Notes: generated from the letters alone by a model not told the origin. A stretch of 64,000 nt of DNA from Prevotellaceae bacterium (GCA_015257125.1 JABZKU010000006.1:1-64000), one strand, 5' to 3'; positions 36,171 to 44,330 are shown, counted from the stretch's first letter. Translations and numbers: made by a program.

Positions 36171-36476
36171 ATGAGTCAAAAAATCCGCATCAAACTCAAG
36201 AGCTACGATCACACGCTCGTTGAGAAATCTGCAGAAAAGATCGTTTCTAACGTGAAAGCTACCGGCGCCATCGTGAGCGGTCCTATCCCCCTCCCCACGC
36301 GCAAGCGCATCTTCACCGTTAACCGTTCGACCTTCGTCAACAAGAAGAGCCGTGAGCAGTTCGAAGTATCGACCTACAAGCGTCTCATCGACATCTACAG
36401 CTCGAACCCCAAGACGATCGACGCCCTTATGAAGCTCGAGCTTCCCTGCGGCGTAGAAGTTGAAATCAAGGTGTAG
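36171..36476 (+). CDS. rpsJ: 30S ribosomal protein S10
   Basis: S10 (101 aa) is a small-subunit head protein and the NusE transcription-antitermination partner of NusB and NusG. The core IRIKLKSYDHTLVEKSAEKI and GPIPLPTRKRIFTVNRS are typical. It is the last gene of the str operon. A terminator lies 45 bases downstream, so the gene is cut off from rplC, which usually follows directly. Confidence 0.98.
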   Translation: MSQKIRIKLKSYDHTLVEKSAEKIVSNVKATGAIVSGPIPLPTRKRIFTVNRSTFVNKKSREQFEVSTYKRLIDIYSSNPKTIDALMKLELPCGVEVEIKV

Positions 36477-36521
36477 TTTAGCGCGGAAATCTTTCCGCCT
36501 ATAACCTCAACTTCCCCAATA

Positions 36522-36555
36522 GCCCCTTGCATCCCACGATGCAAGGGGCATTTTT
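36522..36555 (+). terminator. Terminator after rpsJ
   Basis: An 11-bp perfect stem (36522-36532 with 36539-36549), six-base loop, then ATTTTT. It ends the rpsL-rpsJ operon and separates it from the rplC operon 7.2 kb further on. Confidence 0.93.
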
Positions 36556-36651
36556 GTGCCACAAGGCTTATTCTCCGAGCCTTTGATCAACTTTGGATGG
36601 GAATCCTACCTTCTCAACCAGTCGAGGTGATGTCCGAAAAAGTGTTATCCT

Positions 36652-37185
36652 TTAGATTAAGGAGATTAGATCTAAAGACAAATCATGCATTTCTTTGTGC
36701 AACTTAGATGACACAACGAAAATGGAAGGATAGAAGCAATCTCTTGCAAGCGTGAACTCTACCTCTTGCGAGGTAAATCGATAAGGATAAGTGGGAATCT
36801 TTTTCCCGTTGGATAAGGTTCGGAATGGACAGTTTTCCATATCGATAATTGGAAGTTTTCGAAAGATCTTAGCAAGGTAAAATTCCAATAACTCTCCCCT
36901 AAGATTTACCTTACAAGGATAGAAGAGAACATCGTCTCCTACCATTTCTTCGATTCTCTTTTTTGCTCGTTTTGAGAAAATCGGAGCTGGCAAAAAACTT
37001 TCAAGGTAGTCCAACTTTTGGATGGATTCCAACGTCAATCTATGGTCAGCAAGCAGCACCGGCGGATGTTGAAGAAGTGTTTGCTTATCATCTATCAAAA
37101 AGTCATACAACACTTCTTGTTTTTGCTGATTCCTGAAGTGACAGGGGGTAAAATCCATATCACTTTGTTGCTTAAGTCTGTACAT
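36652..37185 (-). CDS. Immunity-protein-like protein (DUF1629/Imm11-like, tentative)
   Basis: A 177-aa cytoplasmic-looking protein. The middle reads LPAPIFSKRAKKRIEEMVG, then DVLFYPCKVNL, a single IDMENCPFRTLS and a C-terminal DCFYPSIFVVSSKLHKEM. This order (S-x-K/R-A, a pairing strand, D-x-E-x-C/S, then FVS-x-x-x-K) resembles the DUF1629/Imm11 immunity group that protects against contact-dependent toxins. The match is by eye and weak. The gene and its surroundings are visibly richer in A and T than the ribosomal genes on either side, a sign of recent arrival. No intact toxin gene is nearby. Confidence 0.6.
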   Translation of the reverse strand: MYRLKQQSDMDFTPCHFRNQQKQEVLYDFLIDDKQTLLQHPPVLLADHRLTLESIQKLDYLESFLPAPIFSKRAKKRIEEMVGDDVLFYPCKVNLRGELLEFYLAKIFRKLPIIDMENCPFRTLSNGKKIPTYPYRFTSQEVEFTLARDCFYPSIFVVSSKLHKEMHDLSLDLISLI

Positions 37186-37241
37186 TTATATCAGTGCATT
37201 TTATATTTTCCGGAATCCAACCCTTGTCAGACTTTGGTTGG

Positions 37242-37432
37242 TCAACTTGCAACTTCCTTTTGCATTCTTCCTCGATCCCATCTTCCTATTTTGGAAACCT
37301 CGTCGAGTTCATCCGTCGCATCAACCGGCAAGTGCAAAATTAGACTATTCTTTGGTAGAACTCTGTTTTAGGAGGTTCAAACTTTCGTTTTTGTCTCGCG
37401 CCACGGTTGATTTTCTTCTGTTTGCTCGTCAT
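37242..37432 (-). pseudogene. Frameshifted small ORF upstream of the immunity-like gene
   Basis: On the minus strand an ATG at 37432 opens a basic peptide (SKQKKINRGARQKRKFEPPK) that stops at 37340. Insertion of one T near the GTCTAATTTTG junction would join it smoothly to LHLPVDATDELDEV and on to a stop at 37242, giving about 63 residues. The joined product looks protein-like but I do not recognise it. It precedes the immunity-like gene in the same direction, as a toxin or partner gene would, so it could be a decayed remnant. Confidence 0.35.
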
Positions 37433-37540
37433 CTTCTTATCTGATAATTCGTCTGCACTTTCAAAATCGAAGTGCCTGCTTGATTGGGTAAAGACAGGGC
37501 ATGAGAGTAAAGTGCCTGAGTGGATGAGCGTGGACTTCAC

Positions 37541-37840
37541 GACGGCGACGGACAGAATCGGAACGACTGTCGCCTATCCGCCGCGAAGTGGGGGCACGAA
37601 CAAAAAGATAAAGATAAGAAGAGCACGCGTTTGGGTTTGGTAGAGGAAAGGCGCTTTGAGTGGAGGATCATCTGCGCCGTATGATTGCTGCACCACTCAA
37701 CATGTCGGATGACCAAAAGCTGGTAAGAAAGTTGAGAAAACGGTCTACTTTCTCCGGAAAGTCCGCCACTATTTTAGCAGCTTCGCCCGAGTTATAATAT
37801 GCAAGTTCGCTTTGTCCAACTCATGTACATTTCGCCATCC
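37541..37840. other. Gene-free stretch between the AT-rich gene and repeat copy B
   Basis: Three hundred bases with no convincing gene, promoter box or terminator on either strand. Confidence 0.55.
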
Positions 37841-38193
37841 TCGCGCGTACACGCACGTGCGCGCATCCAGCTATTTTGTGTTTTTACCTTCACCTCTTCA
37901 CCGACCCTTCGGAACTTGTTGTGGTACAGTTGATTAGAGGTGAAGGCTTCACCCCCTTTTTCCTTCACCTTTGCCTTCACCGCTTGTGTTGCAACTTTAT
38001 TCATTATCCGTTTTTCATACACGCTGCGCAAGGGAACGTTGTGCCATGGCTTGCCATACTGAGGGGTGAAGGTAAAGGTGAAGGGAAAATAGGGTGAAGC
38101 CTTCACCCATAAGTGATTTTGTATCAGGTGTTTGTGATCCGCGGTGAAGGATGAAGGCTTTTTCTGCAAATCGCCTGACGCGCACGCGCGCGA
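37841..38193. repeat. Dispersed inverted-repeat element, copy B
   Basis: The left arm (37841-37902) has alternating CGCGCGTACACGCACGTGCG, then CATCCAG, a T-rich stretch and CCTTCACCTCTTCACC. The right arm (38141-38193) is the inverse: GGTGAAGGATGAAGGC, then GCCTGACGCGCACGCGCGCG. Inside are further CCTTCACC and GGTGAAGG units (near 37937-37982 and 38064-38106) and TTGCAACTTTATTC, matching TTGCAACTTCTTC of copy A. The same order of parts in both copies shows they are one family. No coding content is seen. Confidence 0.7.
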
Positions 38194-38612
38194 GGGAAAA
38201 TAGGTTGGATCGCCCCTCAAAAACACCCTCCTGTCCGAAGTCAGGGAGAGGCGAAGGAAATCCACCGCTCTGCATGCGGCCAAAAGACGATCAAGGAGGA
38301 GGAGGCAAAGTAGATCGGCATGGCCTCGTGAGAGGTCATGAGGAGGGAAAGACGCAGAGGGGGGCGGAATGAGTCTGCGGTGAGCTAACCTGTGGTAGCC
38401 ATGGCTTCGAGCTCGCTTGGGCAACGAAGCGGCGTGCCCCACTCCGCATGCGCGGTCTCGGGTGCTTCGTTTGCTCAATGGCCGGAGGGTTTCGCATTGC
38501 AAGCTGCTCAGTGGCGTTTTTGGGCGTTGTGCGCGCGTTAACGATGTGCTGCGGGAGAGGGGGTCGTGCGAAGGTGCGTTTTTGCACGCGTTAGAGACCG
38601 CAAATGGGCATA
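38194..38612. other. Gene-free stretch between repeat copy B and the secG terminator
   Basis: About 420 bases with open frames on both strands that contradict one another and carry no known motif. Probably non-coding or decayed sequence. Confidence 0.55.
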
Positions 38613-38654
38613 AACAAAACCGCGCCCCTTTCTCGGAGGAGAGGGACGCGGTTT
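38613..38654 (-). terminator. Terminator after secG
   Basis: On the minus strand a 12-13-bp stem (AAACCGCGTCCCT with AGGGGCGCGGTTT, one T-G pair) with a 12-base loop is followed by TTTTGTTT. It ends the regulator-lptE-TPR-secG operon. Confidence 0.85.
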
Positions 38655-38732
38655 TTGCTGTGTCGCGCAGCTTGGGTGCGCAGTGAAGAAGGTTTCTGTT
38701 AATCTTCCCACACGCTTTGCAGCGACTGCGGT

Positions 38733-39095
38733 TTACTTACCGGCAGCGGGTGCTTGTTGGCCTTGCGTAGCAGGAGCCTGTTGCTGAGCGGGAGTCTGCT
38801 GACCGTTGGCGGGAGTGGTGGGCACGGTCGTGGTCGGCATGTTGGTGATCACATCGCTAGGATCTTTAACAGACGATTTGGCGAAGAAGCTCGTGGCCAC
38901 GCTGAAAACGACCAAGAGGGCGGCGAGGGTCCAAGTGGCTTTCTCGATAAAGTTCGTCGTTTGGCGAACACCGAGCACAGAGTTGGCACCCGAAACATTA
39001 GAAGCAAGCCCGCCACCTTTGGATTCCTGAATGAGAACCACGATGGCCAGCAAGATAGCCGTGATAACGGCCAGAATGACTAAAAACGTGTACAT
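38733..39095 (-). CDS. secG: Preprotein translocase subunit SecG
   Basis: SecG (120 aa), the accessory subunit of the SecYEG export channel. Two hydrophobic helices (about residues 3-22 and 53-71) flank the family loop QESKGGGLASNVSG. The C-terminal tail is long and Gln/Pro/Ala-rich (QQTPAQQQAPATQG), common in Bacteroidota SecG. It is the last gene of a four-gene minus-strand operon. Confidence 0.95.
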   Translation of the reverse strand: MYTFLVILAVITAILLAIVVLIQESKGGGLASNVSGANSVLGVRQTTNFIEKATWTLAALLVVFSVATSFFAKSSVKDPSDVITNMPTTTVPTTPANGQQTPAQQQAPATQGQQAPAAGK

Positions 39096-39101
39096 TTGGG
39101 G

Positions 39102-39887
39102 TTATGAATTGTATTTACTATTAATTGCGAGTTTACGAATAAAACGAATCTTATCTGCAAAGTAAGCACTTTTCTTCGGATTATTCAAGTGTAGGTACGT
39201 GAGAATTTCTGCAGCACGCTCGTAGCGTCCTTGTTTGAGGCAGATATTGGCGAGTGTCTCCGTATAGCAACTTTGGGCGTCGAAGCCTTCTTCTGCCGTG
39301 TCGGGAGTGAGCCATTCGTTGGGGGCGCTTGCGATTTCGTCTTCGCGACGGGCTGCGGGTTTGAACCACTTCTTTCCGTGCAGTTTGGCCGCTTCGAGCA
39401 CCTTGAGCGTGGGGTCGTTTTCGACCTCTTCGGCAGTGGTGTTGCATTGCAGGGTGGGGCAGGGCGTGCCGGCCTGTGCTTCGATTTGAAAGAGGTAGCC
39501 CATGTAGTCGGCGGCGGGATCGACGGCTTTTTCCTTCTTTTCCTGTTCCTCGCTGTCGCCGAACAAGAAGCGGTCGATCATCGTCGACGTGAGATCTGTT
39601 CCCGTCGGTGTGTTTGTTTCTTCGACCGTGGTGTCGTCGTTGCTCTCGTCTTGTCCGTGCAGGTGCATACCCTCCGTGAGATCGAAGAGCACTTTGCGGT
39701 CGGGGATGAGCACCGCTGCCTTTTCCGCTTCGGTTCGGTAGTCGCTTTCGCCGAGTCGGAAGGCATTTTCCACCAAGAGCAGGCGGGCGGCCTGCATGCA
39801 GGGGAATTCGTCGACCAACGCTTGGAGTTCAGCCAGCGTGGTGCGATTCATTAGTTCGGGGTTTTCGATGAGCGCAATCAGATCCAT
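39102..39887 (-). CDS. Conserved hypothetical protein with TPR-like C-terminus
   Basis: A 261-aa predicted soluble protein. The N-terminus, residues about 17-46, is helical (TTLAELQALVDEFPCMQAAR). The centre is acidic and low in order. The C-terminal part ETLANICLKQGRYERAAEIL is a tetratricopeptide-type repeat followed by LNNPKKSAYFADKIRF. Genes of this kind sit between lptE and secG in other Bacteroidales by memory. Function is unknown, perhaps an assembly partner. Confidence 0.8.
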   Translation of the reverse strand: MDLIALIENPELMNRTTLAELQALVDEFPCMQAARLLLVENAFRLGESDYRTEAEKAAVLIPDRKVLFDLTEGMHLHGQDESNDDTTVEETNTPTGTDLTSTMIDRFLFGDSEEQEKKEKAVDPAADYMGYLFQIEAQAGTPCPTLQCNTTAEEVENDPTLKVLEAAKLHGKKWFKPAARREDEIASAPNEWLTPDTAEEGFDAQSCYTETLANICLKQGRYERAAEILTYLHLNNPKKSAYFADKIRFIRKLAINSKYNS

Positions 39888-39902
39888 GAGTGAGACGAAG
39901 GG

Positions 39903-40475
39903 TCACCAATCGGCAACCGTGGCATTAAAAATTTGGTCGGTGATGTCGCGAATGAGTTCAGTGACGATGCGTTCCTGCACCTGTGCCAGTTGTAGACGCG
40001 AGTCGTAGGGGGCGGAAGCCGAGAACTGTCGTTCCCACCGCTGGTTGTTCTTCTTGTTTTCGAATCGCACGTTGACGGTGAGTCGAAGTTGCACCTGCGA
40101 TGAAAAGCCATCGGCGGCAATGCCTTTGTTGAACTGGTCGTAGCCCACGATCTCACCGCTCAGGTGCATATCTCCCCCGCGTTTGACGATCGTCAGACGC
40201 GTTTGGTTGGCGTAAGTGTCTTGCAATTTGTTGTTGAACATCGCTTCCATCGGTGCCCATCCGTAGGGCGCGCGGTTGGGCATGCGGTCGATCTGAATGG
40301 TTTTGATCAAATCGTAATTGATGTTCGTGCCGGTGAAGCGGTAGCTGATGCAGGCCACTGTGAGCAACAAGAGGCAGCAGCACGAGAGAGCGAGGGCGGC
40401 GAAGCGATTCGGGCGCAGGCAGCGACCCAGACTCCGCCGAATGTTGTGCAGGCGTTGTGAGCAGGCAGACTTCAT
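39903..40475 (-). CDS. lptE: LptE family lipoprotein, LPS-assembly
   Basis: A 190-aa predicted outer-membrane lipoprotein. The hydrophobic stretch to LLLTVAC ends in a lipobox Cys at about 42, after an unusually long basic N-region. The mature part begins ISYRFTGTNINYDLIKTIQI, typical of Bacteroidota LptE, and contains LQDTYANQTRLTIV and the repeat-pattern strands of the fold. LptE plugs the LptD pore that inserts lipopolysaccharide in the outer membrane. It lies 15 nt downstream of the regulator gene. Confidence 0.9.
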   Translation of the reverse strand: MKSACSQRLHNIRRSLGRCLRPNRFAALALSCCCLLLLTVACISYRFTGTNINYDLIKTIQIDRMPNRAPYGWAPMEAMFNNKLQDTYANQTRLTIVKRGGDMHLSGEIVGYDQFNKGIAADGFSSQVQLRLTVNVRFENKKNNQRWERQFSASAPYDSRLQLAQVQERIVTELIRDITDQIFNATVADW

Positions 40476-40490
40476 AGGGGGAAGCGTCGT

Positions 40491-41732
40491 TTAGAGATTG
40501 TCGAGACCATATTCTTTGATCTTTCTGTAGAGCGTTCTTTCAGAGATGCCAATTTGGTCGGCCGCCTGTTTGCGGTGGCCGTTGAATCGGATCAGCGCTT
40601 TGCGAATGAGTTCTCGTTCCAAATCGTCTTTGGTGGGCAGTTGTCCGTCGTGTGTTTCGTCGGCTTTCTCGTCTTCCACAAATTCCTCGGCCTCCGGCAC
40701 CAGCTCATGGGGCACCTCTTGGTGGTAGGGTAGGAAAGATTGCGGGGCCGCTTGCGGCGAAGCTGTGCGGACGGCATTGCCTTGGCGCAAATCTTCGATC
40801 TCGAGTTTCAGTTTTTCGATTTCGTGGCGCAGCATCCCGATGGCTTTGAACACGAACTCTCGGTCTTCGTCGTAGTGGGCCTCTTGTCCCGCAATTTGTG
40901 CCGGCGCGTGCGTATTGCTCAGCACCGGCAACGTGTGGGCTGTGGCGGCGGGGATGTAGCGTTCGAGGATTTCGGGCGTGATTTCGCGCTCGTCGGCCGT
41001 CACCGACATGCTCTCCGCCACGTTTTTCAGCTGTCGCACGTTGCCCGGCCAGGGATATTGGAGCAGCATCTGCTTGGCTTTCTCGTCCAAACGCACGGGG
41101 GGCATGTTGTATCTTTCGCTCATTTCGAGTGCAAACTTGCGGAAGAGCATGTCGATGTCGTTGCCTCTTTCGCGCAGCGCCGGCATGTGTATGGCCACGG
41201 CCGCGAGTCGGTAGTAGAGGTCCTCGCGAAATCGGCCCTCGGCAATGGCGCGCTGCATGTCCACGTTGGTGGCAGCGACGATGCGCACGTTGGTGCGTTT
41301 CACTTCGCTCGATCCCACGGGGATGAACTCCCCCGTTTCGAGCACGCGCAGCAGGCGGACTTGTGTTTGCAGGGGCAATTCGCCGACCTCGTCGAGAAAA
41401 AGCGTGCCGCCGTCAGCGGCCGAAAAATAACCCTCACGCCGGCCAACACTTCCCGTGAAGGCGCCTTCGACGTGTCCGAAGAGTTCGGAGTCGATGGTGC
41501 CTTCGGGCAATGCGCCACAGTTGAGGGCGAGATATTTTTTCCCTTTGCGGGCGCTGGCATCGTGGATAATGCGCGGGAGCACTTCCTTGCCGACGCCGTT
41601 TTCGCCCTGGATGAGAATCGAAAGATCGACGCGTGCGACTTTGAGTGCCGTTTCGAGCGCACGATTCAAGGCATCGCAGTTGCCCACGATGCCGTAACGT
41701 TGTTTGACGGCTTGTAATTCTTTGGGAGACAT
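40491..41732 (-). CDS. Sigma-54-dependent Fis-family transcriptional regulator
   Basis: A 413-aa AAA+ activator of sigma-54 RNA polymerase. The AAA+ domain begins near residue 14 with no receiver or sensor domain before it. Walker A is GENGVGKE (43-50), the sigma-54 contact loop GAFTG (90-94) and Walker B GGTLFLDEV (108-116). A C-terminal Fis-type helix-turn-helix is at about 372-413 (GHRKQAADQIGISERTLYRK). It would bind an enhancer and hydrolyse ATP to open promoters. Its target genes are not known, but lptE and secG follow it directly. Confidence 0.93.
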   Translation of the reverse strand: MSPKELQAVKQRYGIVGNCDALNRALETALKVARVDLSILIQGENGVGKEVLPRIIHDASARKGKKYLALNCGALPEGTIDSELFGHVEGAFTGSVGRREGYFSAADGGTLFLDEVGELPLQTQVRLLRVLETGEFIPVGSSEVKRTNVRIVAATNVDMQRAIAEGRFREDLYYRLAAVAIHMPALRERGNDIDMLFRKFALEMSERYNMPPVRLDEKAKQMLLQYPWPGNVRQLKNVAESMSVTADEREITPEILERYIPAATAHTLPVLSNTHAPAQIAGQEAHYDEDREFVFKAIGMLRHEIEKLKLEIEDLRQGNAVRTASPQAAPQSFLPYHQEVPHELVPEAEEFVEDEKADETHDGQLPTKDDLERELIRKALIRFNGHRKQAADQIGISERTLYRKIKEYGLDNL

Positions 41733-41800
41733 GGCGTCGGGAGGAGATGAGAAAAGGTTGTCGACGGCGTGTTGCGGCCGGTTTGTGCACCCCCTCTTTG

Positions 41801-41808
41801 CAAAAATA
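41801..41808 (-). promoter_or_regulatory. -7 box of the sigma-54 regulator operon
   Basis: On the minus strand TATTTTTG matches TAnnTTTG. It lies 69 bases upstream of the regulator ATG. No clear -33 TTG is at the right distance. Confidence 0.5.
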
Positions 41809-41851
41809 CGAATTTATTCGGTACGCTCTCGTTTGTTCGTTGCTTTTTCCT

Positions 41852-41859
41852 TACTTTTG
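41852..41859 (+). promoter_or_regulatory. -7 box of the thioredoxin-like lipoprotein gene
   Basis: TACTTTTG matches the consensus and lies 49 bases before the ATG at 41908. A TTTG at 41832-41835 is 16 bases upstream, a bit short for a -33 box. Divergent from the sigma-54 regulator box. Confidence 0.5.
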
Positions 41860-41907
41860 TCCCATTAAATCCTTGTCTCGACACAGAGACCTTAAAAACC
41901 GTAACGC

Positions 41908-42513
41908 ATGAATCGCAAACAAAGTGGCCGTTTCTTTCTGTCGGCAGTGAATTTTCGCCGTGTTTGGTGTTCCTCTTTTTTCTTCGGTGCCGTCTTGTTA
42001 GCGCTAAACCTCTGTTTTACAGCCTGCATCGACGAGGAGAAACCGAATGTAGGCAAGGAGCGGACAGAAAACGTGGGAGTAGGGAAAAAAATCCCCCAAT
42101 TTTCGGTGAAAATGTCCGACAAATCTACATTTTCCTCCCAGTTTTTGTCGGGGCACCGCGCGATCGTGGTGTTCTTTTACAGTGCATGCGGCGATTGTCA
42201 CCGCTATTTGCCGAGACTCAACCGCTTTTACGAGAGCCTGCGAGCCGACCCCGAAGGAGAGTTCCGCGATGTGCGATTGATTTGCATCAGTCGTGCTGAC
42301 CGGGCGGAGCGTATCGCTCAATACTGGGCCGATGCTCATTTTTCGCTCCCTTATGCACCCGAAAGCGACCGGCGCGTGTATGATCTTTTCGGAGCTCACC
42401 GCGTGCCGACCACTTACGTCTTTGATGCGCAGGGCGTTTGTGTAGCCACCTACGGCGACAGCAACGCGCCCGACGAGGCTGAATTGCGCAATGCACTGCG
42501 CAAGGCGAAGTGA
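41908..42513 (+). CDS. Thioredoxin-like lipoprotein with CGDC active site
   Basis: A 201-aa predicted lipoprotein: a hydrophobic stretch at about 22-36 leads to the lipobox LCFTAC (Cys40). The thioredoxin fold has IVVFFYSACGDCHRYLPRL with the redox pair C94/C97 and VPTTYVFD with the cis-proline. It resembles TlpA/ResA-type reductases acting in the periplasm. A disulfide or cytochrome-maturation role is typical, but no partner gene is adjacent. It has a divergent control region with the sigma-54 regulator. Confidence 0.85.
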   Translation: MNRKQSGRFFLSAVNFRRVWCSSFFFGAVLLALNLCFTACIDEEKPNVGKERTENVGVGKKIPQFSVKMSDKSTFSSQFLSGHRAIVVFFYSACGDCHRYLPRLNRFYESLRADPEGEFRDVRLICISRADRAERIAQYWADAHFSLPYAPESDRRVYDLFGAHRVPTTYVFDAQGVCVATYGDSNAPDEAELRNALRKAK

Positions 42514-42676
42514 ACGGATAAAAGGCCTTGTAAGAATGCAGGGCGTTCTGATGTGAGCGGTGTGGAACATCGCGTTGTCAACCTGTAGTGTGGGGAGGCG
42601 AAGTGGGGAGGAGGTCAATAAAGAAAGGAGTGGCTGAGCTGTCAACCCGCAGATTAAACGATAAAAATCAATACCT

Positions 42677-43333
42677 ATGAAACGAAACAAAAAGTGGTGG
42701 ATAGTAGCCGCCGTGTTATTGCTCATTGCGGCGGTGGCATTTTTCGCGTTGCGCTGGGCGTGGAAGTATTATGGTCTTCCGGAACGTCCGGATCGCACGG
42801 AGTACAAAACGATAGAAGAGCGGGCGGAAAAGGCTTTGGCTTTTGCGCAGCGGCACAACATGAGCGAACGCTATGCGCTGTTTGTCGACTATGGCATTCC
42901 CTCGGGAACACCGCGGTTGTTCCTCTGGGATTTCCGTCGGAAGGCGATCGTGGCGAGTACTTATGTGATGCACGGTCCCGGAAGAGGAAGTACGGCGAAA
43001 AATCCTCGTTTCAGCAATCGCCCCGGTAGCGAATGCTCATCTTTGGGGCGCTTCCTCGTCACGAAAGAGCGTGGGCACAAGATAAAACGCAGTTTTCGCC
43101 TCAAGGGGATGGACACCGACAATCAGTCGGCTTTCAAAAGAGGACTGATGATTCACAGCGCGCGCTGGGTGGATCAATGGTGCTGGAAAGATTATATCCC
43201 TCTCAACAGAGTTTGTTGTCAAGGGTGCGTGACGATCTCCCCCCGAGGCATGGATTATTTATGGCCGCTCATCAATCAAGAGCGCAAACCGCTGCTTTTG
43301 TGGAATTTTAGAAGTAGAAACGCGGCAAAGTGA
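42677..43333 (+). CDS. L,D-transpeptidase catalytic domain protein (YkuD_2-like)
   Basis: A 218-aa protein with a single N-terminal helix (about residues 8-26) that anchors it in the inner membrane. The domain shows HGPGRGSTAKNPRFSN, GSECSSLGRF and the catalytic segment IHSARW then CCQGCVTISPRG with C184 as the likely nucleophile and H160. These match the murein L,D-transpeptidase group PF13645. It would cross-link peptidoglycan or modify its stem peptides. The 163-base gap before it holds no visible promoter box. Confidence 0.82.
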   Translation: MKRNKKWWIVAAVLLLIAAVAFFALRWAWKYYGLPERPDRTEYKTIEERAEKALAFAQRHNMSERYALFVDYGIPSGTPRLFLWDFRRKAIVASTYVMHGPGRGSTAKNPRFSNRPGSECSSLGRFLVTKERGHKIKRSFRLKGMDTDNQSAFKRGLMIHSARWVDQWCWKDYIPLNRVCCQGCVTISPRGMDYLWPLINQERKPLLLWNFRSRNAAK

Positions 43334-43537
43334 GCGCCGTTCCTCGGATTTAGTTCGTGGTTTGAGATGCTTTTGGATTTGATCGTCCCGTGATGTCACT
43401 GCAATTCGCGGATAGACGGCGAAGGCGATGACGAAGGGGACGACGTGGAAAATCATGAAGGCGGCAGAACTTGCACTTCTGTATTGTCAGAATGACACCG
43501 ACGAGTAGAAAAAGCTTGAAAATAAGCGCGTTTCTTC
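43334..43537. other. Gene-free stretch before the rplC promoter
   Basis: About 200 bases with no recognised gene. I see no strong terminator for the transpeptidase gene. Confidence 0.5.
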
Positions 43538-43568
43538 TTGTTGGTGTCGTTTTTTATGCGTACCTTTG
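43538..43568 (+). promoter_or_regulatory. Promoter of the S10-spc-alpha operon (rplC)
   Basis: TTG (43538-43540) and TACCTTTG (43561-43568) are 20 bases apart, a full consensus match. The leader to rplC is about 140 bases and contains possible stems GGTTAT/ATAACC (43628-43652) and CCCGC/GCGGG (43658-43683). In E. coli ribosomal protein L4 controls this operon through its leader. A similar role here is inference. Confidence 0.8.
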
Positions 43569-43712
43569 CTCTCGAAAATGAAGGCACACTGTGCTCTTCA
43601 GCGGCCTTGTGTCGTGAAAATCAATAGGTTATAGTAACTCGAATAATAACCATTCGCCCCGCTTGGGTAGAGACTCTCGCGGGCTACGAACTCAAATCTC
43701 AATAAATTCCAA

Positions 43713-44327
43713 ATGCCAGGATTATTAGGAAAGAAAATCGGAATGACTTCCGTTTTCAGTGCCGACGGCAAAAATGTGCCGTGCACAGTTATCGAATGCG
43801 GTCCTTGCGTAGTAACTCAGATCAAAACTGTTGAAACCGACGGTTATGCTGCAGTGCAAGTGGGCTTCCAAGATGTGAAGGAAAAGAATGTTTCCGCACC
43901 TCTTTTGGGTCATTTTAAGAAGGCCGGTGTGACGCCCAAGCGTCATCTCGCTGAATTTGTTTATGATCAGGAGCTCAATCTCGGTGATGCAGTGACTGTG
44001 GAACTCTTTGGTGAAAACGACTTCGTAGATGTAGTCGGAACTTCTAAAGGTAAGGGTTTCCAGGGTGTTGTAAAACGTCACGGTTTTGGTGGTGTGGGTC
44101 AGATGACTCACGGTCAGGACGACCGTCAGCGCAAGCCGGGTTCGATTGGTGCATGTTCTTATCCCGCGAAGGTTTTCAAGGGCATGCGTATGGGTGGTCA
44201 AATGGGCGGCAAGCGCGTTACCACTCAGAACCTGAAGGTTCTCAAAGTGATCCCCGAACACAATCTTCTCTTGATTAAGGGTAGTGTTCCCGGATGCAAT
44301 GGTTCAATCGTTATCGTAGAAAAGTAA
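43713..44327 (+). CDS. rplC: 50S ribosomal protein L3
   Basis: L3 (204 aa) initiates large-subunit assembly near the peptidyl transferase centre. GLLGKKIGMTSVFS at the start and the long-loop motif GTSKGKGFQGVVKRHGF are typical. Here it starts the operon because rpsJ is 7.2 kb upstream. rplD follows after 3 nt. Confidence 0.97.
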   Translation: MPGLLGKKIGMTSVFSADGKNVPCTVIECGPCVVTQIKTVETDGYAAVQVGFQDVKEKNVSAPLLGHFKKAGVTPKRHLAEFVYDQELNLGDAVTVELFGENDFVDVVGTSKGKGFQGVVKRHGFGGVGQMTHGQDDRQRKPGSIGACSYPAKVFKGMRMGGQMGGKRVTTQNLKVLKVIPEHNLLLIKGSVPGCNGSIVIVEK

Positions 44328-44330
44328 GAC

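Noticed and set aside
37861..38160. Possible CRISPR array from repeated GGTGAAGG units
   Set aside because: Units are short, irregularly spaced and inverted, with no spacers of constant length and no cas genes.
37792..38502. Open frame of 236 codons on the minus strand over repeat copy B
   Set aside because: It reads through both repeat arms and is low-complexity; not a gene.
42004..42726. Open frame of 240 codons opposite the thioredoxin-like gene
   Set aside because: The opposite strand has a clear thioredoxin motif, so this is a shadow.
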